NCBI GenBank assembly: GCA_015654675.1
Contig: JAATGM010000055.1
Span: 142,305-206,304 of the forward strand
Origin: Planctomycetota bacterium
GTDB lineage: Bacteria > Planctomycetota > Phycisphaerae > UBA1845 > UTPLA1
Direction of reading: 5' to 3'
DNA: 64,000 nt
Shown: piece by piece, positions 8,762 through 18,300 of the stretch
Numbering within the stretch: the stretch's first letter is position 1
Layout: every line of letters begins with the position of its first letter
Notes under the pieces: model-generated
Database searches by the model: none
Seen by the model: only the letters and a program-made list of their open reading frames with translations
What the model was told of the DNA's origin: nothing
Program-made: the position numbers and the translations under genes

Positions 8762-8790
8762 AATATAAGGGTTTTGACGGATATGGTCAA
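8762..8790 (-). promoter_or_regulatory. Candidate promoter of the propeller/TSP3 gene
   Basis: Minus strand: TTGACC (8785-8790), 17-nt spacer, TATATT (8762-8767). Both hexamers match consensus at five of six positions. It implies a leader of about 250 nt before the start at 8506. Confidence 0.6.
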
Positions 8791-9436
8791 GCGTTTTCGC
8801 AGTGGTGGGAGGTCGGTATTACCGGCGATGCGAATCCTTGAACCGGCATTCCTATTCTCCTTCGCAATGGATGGTTAGATCAATTACTCGGGCACGGCGG
8901 CCTAACTCGACGTCGTCATCGGTTGCCGCGCGCGAGATTTCTCAGCCCGCTCAAATGAAGAACCTGTCATTTTCCGAGTTTTTCAAGCATCCGAATCGAC
9001 CGCTGTTACGTCTTCCAAGCGGAGTTCTCGCATCGCTTTCGCAGAGCCCGCGAAATGCGTAAGGAAAGTGATATTGGATGCCAAACGGGGCGGCTCATTT
9101 TGACTCGTTTTGCAGCGCCCGAGGTGAGACCGTCTCTGTTTATGTGCTTCGGACACTAACTCGTGGACTACGATTACCGGTCGGGCCCTGGCATCCCTTC
9201 GCTGAGGAGATTTCTCGAGCGTATTCGAGTTTCGGAAAGTCGCGGCTGCAAGGCGCGGTTGAATCCAGTGTTTTTCGGGTCTGGGTTCGAGCGATCGACC
9301 GATCCAAGATTCAAGGCGCGCCCGGGCAAGCCCCGTCAGCCGCGCTTCGCGAGCCAATTTTCGCAGCCACCCGTTGCGTACACGAACCCGAACGCAATTC
9401 CGGTCGGCGTAGTGATTTCGAGGAGAGCGGTCAGGG
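8791..9436. other. Intergenic region between divergent genes, no supported gene
   Basis: Only short, mutually overlapping frames with no ribosome binding site, signal peptide or recognisable motif occur here. The last 20 nt hold the AGGAGAG ribosome binding site (9421-9427) of the first CotH gene. No clear promoter for that gene was found. Confidence 0.5.
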
Positions 9437-12400
9437 ATGAAGCGGATCGCAGGAAAACTGATTGGGTGGATTGCGTGTGGTTTGTCGTGCGCTTCGGCAT
9501 TCGGACAAACCGTTGTCATTAACGAAATTCATTACAATCCGCCCGCGTCCGCCGGGGCCGACGCCGAGTTCATTGAGCTTTACAACGCTGGGGCCTCACC
9601 CGCCAACCTGACGGGCTGGACGATTTCCAACGGCGTCGTCTATTCATTCCCCAGCGGCACGACGATTCCCGTCGGCGGCTACCTCGTCATCGCGAAGAAT
9701 GCAGCGCTGCTTCAAGCGGCGACCGGATTTAGCGGAGCGTTGCAGTGGACGTCGGGGTCGCTTGATAACGGCGGCGAAACGGTTTCGATTTCGAATGCTT
9801 CGGCAGTTATCGTCGACACCGTTTCATACGACGACGTGGCGCCCTGGCCGACCGCGCCGGACGGCGGCGGCAAATCGCTGGAGCTGATTTCGCCGACACT
9901 CGACAACAGTCTGGCATCTTCGTGGGCAGCTTCGCTAGGCAATAACGGGACACCGGGCGCCCAGAACAGCGTATTTGTTTCGGCGCCCGTGTTGGTGGCG
10001 CGGACACCCGTTCCAAAGACGATGGTCGCAGCGCTGCCCAGCGTTTCGGTGACATTTGATCGAGTTGTGACGGGTGTGACCGCCGGTGCTCTGACGGTGA
10101 ACGGCTCAGCGTCAACATCGTTCAGTGGGAGCGGGGCGGGACCTTACCTTTTCAGCGGCTTTGCATCGCCGACTCCGGGATCGGTGACGATCGCGCTGGC
10201 GGGCACAGGCATTCTGGATGGATCGAACGTCGCGTTTGGGGGCGCGGCCTGGACGGTGGCGGTCGGGACCAACATCGTCATCAACGAGTTGAACTATCAC
10301 CCCAATGAACTGGTCTATCCGGCGCAGGAGACCGAGTTCATCGAGCTATACAACGCGGGCGCCAACAACGTCGACATGAGCGGCTGGGAGTTCACGAACG
10401 GAATCACGTACACAATTCCGAACGGGACGACGCTCAATGCCGGCGCCTATTTGGTGGTTGCGGTCAACTCAGCGGCATTGCAGGCGGCGACCGGCTACGC
10501 CGCCGCGCTGCAGTGGACTTCAGGCGGTCTCTCCAACTCCGGCGAAAAAGTCGGAATTGCGGATGCAAGCTTGAATCAGATCGATCTAGTCGATTACGCC
10601 GATTCCGGGGCATGGCCGGGTGCGGCGGATGGCGATGGACCGTCGCTCGAGCTGCGGAATCCGGCATACCCGAATGAGTTTGGCGCGGCTTGGGGCGCAT
10701 CGATTCCGAACAACGGAACGCCCGGCGCGCAGAACAGCATCTTTCAGGCGGCGCTCGGACCGATCATCATCGGCACCGCCCACCTTCCGATTATTCCAGC
10801 CGCTAATCAGGCCGTGACTATTACTGCCACCGTCGTTGACGACTCGCCCAACCCGACGGTGACGCTCTATTACCGGCAGGACCAGGATCCGACGATCGCG
10901 TATTCGTCGACGCCGATGCTTGATGATGGGGCCCACGGCGATGGCGCGGCGGGCGACAAACTCTACGGTGCGGTGGTGCCGGGGCTGGCGGACGGCCAGC
11001 GGCTGGACTTTACGATCCGGGCGGACGACGGCGGAATCGTTTCGGCCGCGCCGAACGGGAACAACACGCTAGTGGCCGGAGAGAATCCGAATCAAACTTA
11101 TCTGTGCAAATTCTCGAACGCGGCATTGTCGAGCGACTTTCCGTCGTATCACCTCATCACAACGCAGCACATCCGAAACCTCCAGACGAATGCGATCGAG
11201 GACGAATTCGATTCGACGTTCGTGCATTGCGACACGGCCGGGAATTGCAAGAATTTCTATAATTCCGGGCAGCACTATCGCGGGGCGAGCAGCTTGAATC
11301 AGCTTCCGCACTCGTACCGGATCGACCTGCCAAACAGTCCCAACTTCGATTCGGAGCTGGGATTCCGGACGACGAAAATCGACCTGTTGTCGCAGGCGAT
11401 CCATAAGCAGTACCTGGGGATGCAATTCTTCCGCGAGGCGTTCGGCGGCCAGATTCCGACGCCGCGGACCCAGTTCGTGCGATTCAACACGAATCCGTTG
11501 AGCGAGGGCGGAACTCAGGATTATGTCTATCACAACATCGAAGTCCTGGATGGGAGCTTCCTTGAGTCGCAGCGCGGCGACGTCACGCCGCTGCGCTGGC
11601 CGGATCGGTGCAGTACGAGTCTGTCGGTATGCGGCTCGGCGGCCGATTGCAGTGGCGTGCAGACGTGCGTGTCGACCGATGATGGCAATCTTTATCGCGG
11701 GCGGAACGATGGAGCTCGGCTCAATTACAAGGGGCCGGACAAGAACGCTTACCGCACTGATGCGAATGGCGCCAACGGCTACCAGAAATACACCAACGAG
11801 GCCGAGGACAACTGGGACGACCTGATCACGCTGAGTTTCGCGCTCGACGCGACCACGACGCCGGATGCCATCTACGAGGCCACGGTCAGCCCGTTAATCG
11901 ACGAAGATGAGTGGGTGAAATGGTTCGCGATTCACATGCTACTGGTGAATCAGGAAGGCGGGATCTATCGCGATACGGGCGATGACTATTTCCTTTACTT
12001 CCAGCGTCAGAATGCGCCGGGCGGCTACAACGCGAAAATGCTGCCATGGGATATGGACTCGACGTTCGGCGGATTCGGCGACACCTACGTTCTCGAATCA
12101 ATCTGGCGAACGACTGTCGCCAGTCCGCGGCGTTTTATTCGATCGAACGAATATGCCGGGCGATTCGTGAAAGCCATCTGCGACATGATGGGAAACGAAT
12201 TCCTGCAGCCGACGATGAACGCGAAGATCGACGCATTGCCGACCGCCGTGGCCGATGCAGCGCGCAAGACGCAGCTCAAGAACTGGGTGTCCGCTCGACG
12301 CGCGTCCATACAATCCGAAATCAAGACGCAGCTCACAATTTCGAACCTGCCGGGCAGTCCATATCGCAACGTCAATTCGGCGCTGACACTGGTCGGGCAA

Positions 12401-15322
12401 CTGAATCAATGCGGCACACGCTATGTGCGAATAAACGGACAGAATGCCGATTTTCTGAGCGTCTTTAGTGCCACGTGGGTGAAGACCATCACGCTGACGC
12501 CAGGGTTGAATTCGATCACGGTTCAGTGCCTGGATTATACGAACACCGAGATCAGCCGAATCGATACGTCAGTTTTCTATGACCCGGCGCCATTGCAGAT
12601 CCTGGTCACCGCACCGTCCCGGATGGTGGACAGCAAGACGCTCACCCTGAAGGCCGAAATCCTGGACGTGAACGGGCGAATTGACTGGCAGACTTGCGCT
12701 ACCCTCGGAACAGTATCTGCAACGCGTGTCTCGGATGGCACTCCGGTCCCGATCTCGGTGACGACATTCGAGACGTTGAACGCCGGAGTTGGCGCAAATG
12801 GTCCCATTACGGACACGCTTCGCTTCTACAACGGGGCTGGCAGCGTCTCGATCACGCTCGATCAGGGCGCTGATACGCCGCCCGGCGACATCAATGTCGT
12901 CGTCACTGTTGGATCGTTGAGCGCATCTAAGATCGTCACAGTGCTGGACGGTGATAATCCAGCGTTGTTTAAGTCCCTGTCCGGCACACTGTCGGGCGCG
13001 GACTTGAGTTGGTCACCGGCCAATGGCGTGATTCGTCTAACCGGCGATGTGGTCGTGGATGCAGGCAATACGCTGACAATCCAGCCGGGAACGCTGATCA
13101 TGGCCGATTCGGGCAGTCCGAGTCAGGGTGTCGCGATCATCGCTCAGAACGGTGGCGTGGTCAGTGCGCTAGGCACACAGACTTCTCCGATATTTTTCTT
13201 CCCGACGGCGGGCCCGTCGGCCATGTCGCTCCCGCAGGCGATCGGCAACAACGATGCGTCGTGGCGCGGTATTCAGCATTCCCAAACTGGGTCGTCGCAG
13301 TATCGATACGTATTTCTGACGGGCGCCGGCAACGGTCCGGCGAGCGGTCTGACGCGGCCGGCAATTGTCAGTGCGTCGAATACGCACGGTGTGACACTCG
13401 ATCGCTGCGTCTTCGCCGATTGCCCGGGTGCCGGTCTGTTCGTGGCGCCGGGGGCGAGCGGAAGTAGTGCGATTCGAAATTCGATGTTTTCGCGGCTGGG
13501 CATCGGCGGGGCCTGGCTCGGTGCCGGTTACTCGGTTGATGTTGAGGACTCGTGGTTCACGCGGATCGGCCGCGCGCCGTCGGCGAATGGTGTGGATGGC
13601 GATGCGCTGATATTCGATCAAGCGGGTGGAACCGCGCACGTGCGACGCTGCCTGTTGACCGACTGCGGCGATGACCTGATCGAGATGTCTAACGGCGCTG
13701 CTGCGACCATCGAAGATAGCATCCTGAGTGATGCGCGCGACACCGCGGTCGTCGCCGACGCGTCGATTACTCAAGCTTTGACCATGACCAACAGTTTGGT
13801 CTTCAACGCACCCGGCGGTGCGCGCTGCAACGGGCGTGCGGCAAACCTGAGTCTTTGCACCATCGGTCAAAATGCGATTCTGGATGGAGCGGGCTGCGGA
13901 AGCACGGCGGTGGACCGTTGCGTGCTATGGCCGAGTAGTCTAAGCACCTGTTGCGGAGCGGTTAACAATTCGATTGTCGGCAACCAGGGCGACCTCGGCT
14001 GCGGCACGGGAAACTCGTCGCAGGACCCGCTCTTCGTGTTGCCGTTTCCGAGTGGATGCAGCTATCAACTGTTGGGGGGATCACCAGCGTTGGCGGCCGG
14101 ACCAGGCGGAACGCGAATCGGCTGGCAAGGGTTCACCGGGCCGCGTCGCGGTGGTTTGATGAGTATTTCACCGGCCGGGCTGGCGGCGCTCCCAGGTTCG
14201 ACTACGTCGCTGGATGTTTTCCTTCAGTTTGCGCTGCGTGTTCGCAGCTACACCACTGTCATCGCCATTACCCGCACGAGTGGAACGGGGAGTGTCAGCG
14301 TGGATTGCCCGGGCGGCGTTTCGATTGCGACCGGGCGCACCGACCATGTGTTCTATGGACTTGGCGGAACGCCCAGCACGAATTGCACGCTGAGGGTGGC
14401 GTCGGACCAGTTGGCGAGCGGATCCGTGGATGTGGGCTCCACTGCGAAATACCTCTCGACGTATATGTTGCACGTCTCTCCGGACGCCGCCGAAGGAAGC
14501 ACTTTCGAGATTCGAGTGGTCGGCTATGGCGGTTCGATCCTGGGTGACTCGGTCGGTGCGGCGGTTGCTTTCGAGGCGGCGCCGCCCACGGTACTCACGA
14601 TTGGCGAATGCCCGACCGCCGACGCGGGGTCCGATCAGCTCGTCTGCTCACCTTCCTCTGTGTCTCTGGGTGGTACAAGTCTGCGAAGTGAGGGCTGCAC
14701 TTGGAGCACGTCGGGGGATGGGTTGTTTGACGATCCAGGAGCGTTTGGCGCGATCTACACGCCGGGGCCAAATGACGCCGCCAGCGGCTTCGTGACCCTG
14801 ACGCTGACTTGCCAGCCGCTCGCACCGTGCGTGACCCCGGCGCAGGACTCGATGCAAGTCTCCTTTGTCCCGCCGCCGGTGCTTGAGGCGGGTGCGGATC
14901 AATCCCTGTGCCATGGTACCGCGGCTCAGGTGTCGGCCAGCGCAATTCATACATCCGGATGCATGTGGCTCACATCCGGCGACGGCGTTTTCGGCGATGC
15001 GAGCCACTTCAGCACGAGCTACACACCGGGAACTTCGGACTCAGGGTCCGGAAATGTTGTATTGACGTTCCAATGCAATGCTGAGGCGCCCTGCCAGGGC
15101 CCGGTAAGCGACACGCTGCATATTCATTGGACGACCGGTTCTTTGACCGGCGACATGAACGCTGATGGAGTCACAAACGGTGACGACATAACGAGTTTCG
15201 TTCGCGCGGTGATCGCACAGTCGACGCAGCCCGCGGACGTGTGTGCGGGTGATTTCTCGCTAAATGGACAGGTATCTGTGGAAGATATCAGCGGTATGAT
15301 AGGTGTATTATTAGGGACATAG
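9437..15322 (+). CDS. Giant secreted CotH-kinase/lamin-tail/beta-helix protein with cohesin-like and dockerin-like domains
   Basis: 1961 aa, signal peptide (residues 1-24). Approximate order: lamin-tail domain 25-165 (VVINEIHYNPP...AEFIELYNAG), SbsA-type Ig-like domain 180-270, second lamin-tail domain 272-430, Ig-like spacer 435-545 (ending in the FTIRADDGG block), CotH kinase-like domain 555-900 with the metal-binding WDMD motif near residue 870, Ig-like spacer, parallel beta-helix region about 1180-1560, cohesin-like domain 1575-1715, two Cys-containing modules 1720-1890, and a C-terminal dockerin-like pair of EF-hand-type loops (DMNADGVTNGDDI, DFSLNGQVSVEDI). CotH family members are secreted or surface atypical kinases; whether this one is active is unknown. 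AGGAGAG precedes the ATG. It lies 8 nt upstream of a paralogue, so the two are probably co-transcribed. Confidence 0.88.
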   Translation: MKRIAGKLIGWIACGLSCASAFGQTVVINEIHYNPPASAGADAEFIELYNAGASPANLTGWTISNGVVYSFPSGTTIPVGGYLVIAKNAALLQAATGFSGALQWTSGSLDNGGETVSISNASAVIVDTVSYDDVAPWPTAPDGGGKSLELISPTLDNSLASSWAASLGNNGTPGAQNSVFVSAPVLVARTPVPKTMVAALPSVSVTFDRVVTGVTAGALTVNGSASTSFSGSGAGPYLFSGFASPTPGSVTIALAGTGILDGSNVAFGGAAWTVAVGTNIVINELNYHPNELVYPAQETEFIELYNAGANNVDMSGWEFTNGITYTIPNGTTLNAGAYLVVAVNSAALQAATGYAAALQWTSGGLSNSGEKVGIADASLNQIDLVDYADSGAWPGAADGDGPSLELRNPAYPNEFGAAWGASIPNNGTPGAQNSIFQAALGPIIIGTAHLPIIPAANQAVTITATVVDDSPNPTVTLYYRQDQDPTIAYSSTPMLDDGAHGDGAAGDKLYGAVVPGLADGQRLDFTIRADDGGIVSAAPNGNNTLVAGENPNQTYLCKFSNAALSSDFPSYHLITTQHIRNLQTNAIEDEFDSTFVHCDTAGNCKNFYNSGQHYRGASSLNQLPHSYRIDLPNSPNFDSELGFRTTKIDLLSQAIHKQYLGMQFFREAFGGQIPTPRTQFVRFNTNPLSEGGTQDYVYHNIEVLDGSFLESQRGDVTPLRWPDRCSTSLSVCGSAADCSGVQTCVSTDDGNLYRGRNDGARLNYKGPDKNAYRTDANGANGYQKYTNEAEDNWDDLITLSFALDATTTPDAIYEATVSPLIDEDEWVKWFAIHMLLVNQEGGIYRDTGDDYFLYFQRQNAPGGYNAKMLPWDMDSTFGGFGDTYVLESIWRTTVASPRRFIRSNEYAGRFVKAICDMMGNEFLQPTMNAKIDALPTAVADAARKTQLKNWVSARRASIQSEIKTQLTISNLPGSPYRNVNSALTLVGQLNQCGTRYVRINGQNADFLSVFSATWVKTITLTPGLNSITVQCLDYTNTEISRIDTSVFYDPAPLQILVTAPSRMVDSKTLTLKAEILDVNGRIDWQTCATLGTVSATRVSDGTPVPISVTTFETLNAGVGANGPITDTLRFYNGAGSVSITLDQGADTPPGDINVVVTVGSLSASKIVTVLDGDNPALFKSLSGTLSGADLSWSPANGVIRLTGDVVVDAGNTLTIQPGTLIMADSGSPSQGVAIIAQNGGVVSALGTQTSPIFFFPTAGPSAMSLPQAIGNNDASWRGIQHSQTGSSQYRYVFLTGAGNGPASGLTRPAIVSASNTHGVTLDRCVFADCPGAGLFVAPGASGSSAIRNSMFSRLGIGGAWLGAGYSVDVEDSWFTRIGRAPSANGVDGDALIFDQAGGTAHVRRCLLTDCGDDLIEMSNGAAATIEDSILSDARDTAVVADASITQALTMTNSLVFNAPGGARCNGRAANLSLCTIGQNAILDGAGCGSTAVDRCVLWPSSLSTCCGAVNNSIVGNQGDLGCGTGNSSQDPLFVLPFPSGCSYQLLGGSPALAAGPGGTRIGWQGFTGPRRGGLMSISPAGLAALPGSTTSLDVFLQFALRVRSYTTVIAITRTSGTGSVSVDCPGGVSIATGRTDHVFYGLGGTPSTNCTLRVASDQLASGSVDVGSTAKYLSTYMLHVSPDAAEGSTFEIRVVGYGGSILGDSVGAAVAFEAAPPTVLTIGECPTADAGSDQLVCSPSSVSLGGTSLRSEGCTWSTSGDGLFDDPGAFGAIYTPGPNDAASGFVTLTLTCQPLAPCVTPAQDSMQVSFVPPPVLEAGADQSLCHGTAAQVSASAIHTSGCMWLTSGDGVFGDASHFSTSYTPGTSDSGSGNVVLTFQCNAEAPCQGPVSDTLHIHWTTGSLTGDMNADGVTNGDDITSFVRAVIAQSTQPADVCAGDFSLNGQVSVEDISGMIGVLLGT

Positions 15323-15330
15323 GGCCATCT

Positions 15331-18300
15331 ATGCGGACGCTGGCGCACATCCCGGCAGGCGCGTGGACCAACTCTCGTTGGGCGCGCATGGGGTGCGCGC
15401 TTATTTTCTCAATCTTAATGGCCGGCCAGGCGAGCGCGGCGGTCGTGATCAACGAGATCATGTACCACGCGGCTTCGGACAATCCAAAGGAAGACTTCAT
15501 CGAACTCCGCAACACGGGTGCCGCGGCGGTCTCGCTCGCCAACTGGAGCATCAACGGCGTCGGCTTCACGTTTGGTGCAGGCGCCTCCATTCCCGCGGGC
15601 GGTTTTATTTTGGTTGCGCAGGACGCGACCCGGTTCAATGCGGTTTACGGCTTTCAGCCGGATTTCACCTTCACCGGAGCCCTCTCAAACTCCGGCGAGA
15701 CGCTGAAGCTGATTGACAGCGGCGGCCTCGTGCAGGACCAGGTGACTTATTCAGATCACGCGCCGTGGCCAACCACGCCGGACGGCAAGGGTCCCTCGCT
15801 CGAATTGATCGACGCAACTCAAAATAATGACGATCCGCGAAACTGGCAGGCATGTACCGCGGTCGCCCACCAAACGGCCAAGGCCGCGAACTCGGTGCAG
15901 GCGACGGGGCTGCCACCCTGGATCTCAAATGTGGCGTTTCCGACCGAGCCGGCGGCCAACACCGCGATCCCGGTAACGGCCCACGTCATCGGCGCTTCGA
16001 GCGTGACGTTGACGTACAAGCTGGACTTCGGATCCGACACGACCATTGCGATGCTCGACGATGGATTGAGCGGCGATGGCGCGGCAGGCGATGGCGTCTA
16101 TGGGGCTACGATCCCGGGGCCGGGCACCGCTTCGATCTTCCGATTCCAGATTCTCGCGACCGGCGCGACCGGCACGATGCGCTATCCGCGGACGGACGAC
16201 ACAACGAATTACGTCGGCGGGATGGTTCCCGACGCGACGCTGACATCCAACCTGCCCAGGTTCCATTGGCTGATCCTGCCAGCGGACTACCAACAGGCAT
16301 TAGCAACCAAATTTACGGACACCGAGTATCCGGCGGTGTTCTTCTACAACGGGACGCTTTACGACAACATGAGGATTCGGGTGCGCGGCGATCGAGCGAG
16401 AAATTTCCCCAAGCTGCATTGGCTCTTCAAGTTTCCGCAGGGGCACGATTTCTCGGCCGCCGGGTTGTATCCCTTGCCCGTCCAAGAAATTGATATGCAG
16501 GGCTGCTACGCGGACAAGTCCTACATGCGTGAGATGCTCTCGTACGAGACCTACCGCGACGCCGGTAGTCCGTCGAGACTGATCAACCCGGTGGCCCTCT
16601 TCCAGAACGGCGCATATTACGGCCTCTACCTGACGATGGAGCCGATGGAAAAGGAATACCTGACGCGCAATGGACTGGACGAAGAAGGCGCCTGGTACAA
16701 GGCGGCCCAGGACTTTCACTATGAGCCGCAGGGCCACCTGCCGCCGGATTATCCAAAACAGAACAGAACCTACGAGGACTACACCGACCTCTACAATCTT
16801 ATTGACAATGTGAACAACCTGAGCGGACAGGCGCGGCGCGACTACTTGTTCGCGAACCTGAACATTCCCGCCGTAATCAACTACCTCGCTGCGACGACGA
16901 TCGTTCACGACAATGATCACATCACCAAGAATTACCTCATGTTCCGCGACTCGGACGGAACGCAGCGATGGATGATTCACGCATACGACAAGGACCTTAC
17001 GTTCGGGCGCAATGCCGTGAACGCAGTGCTCAATGACACGATCTGGGCAAATGTTGATGTGATCCCCGGCCGGCCAAATGTCTCACCCAGCCATCCGCTG
17101 TACGGCGAGCAGGCGCATCAGAAGTACAACTTCTTCTGGAACCATTTGATCGACGCAGTGCATGCCATCCCCGAGTTCAATCTGATGTACTACCGGCGCC
17201 TGCGGACACTCATGGACGATCAATTAGCGCCCGGTCGTTACGAGGCCCGAATTGACACGCTAAGCGCATTGCTGGCAACTGAGGCAGCGCGGGACACGCA
17301 AAAATGGGGCCAGTACGGGACGGCGCAGACCCTCGACCAGGCCACCACCATTCTCAAGAATGATTATCTGGCGGTTCGTCGCCAGCACTTGTTCGTGACG
17401 CATCGCATCCCGGGCGAGATTCCAACCACGCAGTCGTCTGCTCCGCAAATCGTGATCAACGAGATTATGTACAACCCGGCGTCGAACCCCGAACTCGAGT
17501 TCATTGAGTTATTTAATCCCTCGTTTGACGAATCGGTGGACCTGTCGGGCTGGAAGCTCGAAGGAGTAGACCTCACTTTTCCGGGCGGGTCGGTCATTCT
17601 GCCGATGAGCTATGGTCTGGTGGTTCGGAATGACGTCGAATTCCGCGCGGCCTACGGCGGGACATTCCTGGTTCTCGCTCAGTACCCGGGCAAGCTCGAC
17701 GGCGGCGGCGAAAACCTCGTCCTGAAGAATCGAAACGACGTCGTGATCGATTCGGTGAGATACGACGACGACGCGCCCTGGCCAACGACGGCGGACGGCG
17801 GCGGTCCATCCCTAGAGTTAATCGACGTCGCGCAGGACAACGATCGAGCCGTGAACTGGGCTCCGTCGGCTAGCGCGGGCGGAACGCCGGGAATGCCGAA
17901 CTCCACGATCGGGACGACCCTTCCAGTACCCGGCCTGTGGGTGAATGAAGTGTTACCGGTCAACACGAACGGCATCCGCGATGAGCAGAACGAATTTTCG
18001 CCGTGGATCGAAATCTATAATTCCACCGGCTCGCCGATCGACTTGAGCGGCATGCACCTGACCAATCAATACTCCAATCCGACCAAATGGACATTTCCCA
18101 ATGGAACGAGCTTGGCCGGGAATTCGTGGCTGATCGTATGGGCCGACGCCGAACCAGGTGAAGGGCCGCTGCACACCAACTTTGCGTTGAGCGCGGCGGG
18201 TGGGGTGGTCGGACTCTATACGGCCGATGCGCACATCATCGACTACCTGAACTACGATCCGCTTCCGGCAAACGTGTCATTCGGCAAGTTTCCGGATGGA

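Noticed and set aside
9163-9522. Plus-strand frame (119 aa) overlapping the start of the first CotH gene
   Set aside because: Runs through the ribosome binding site and signal peptide of the CotH gene; no coding features.
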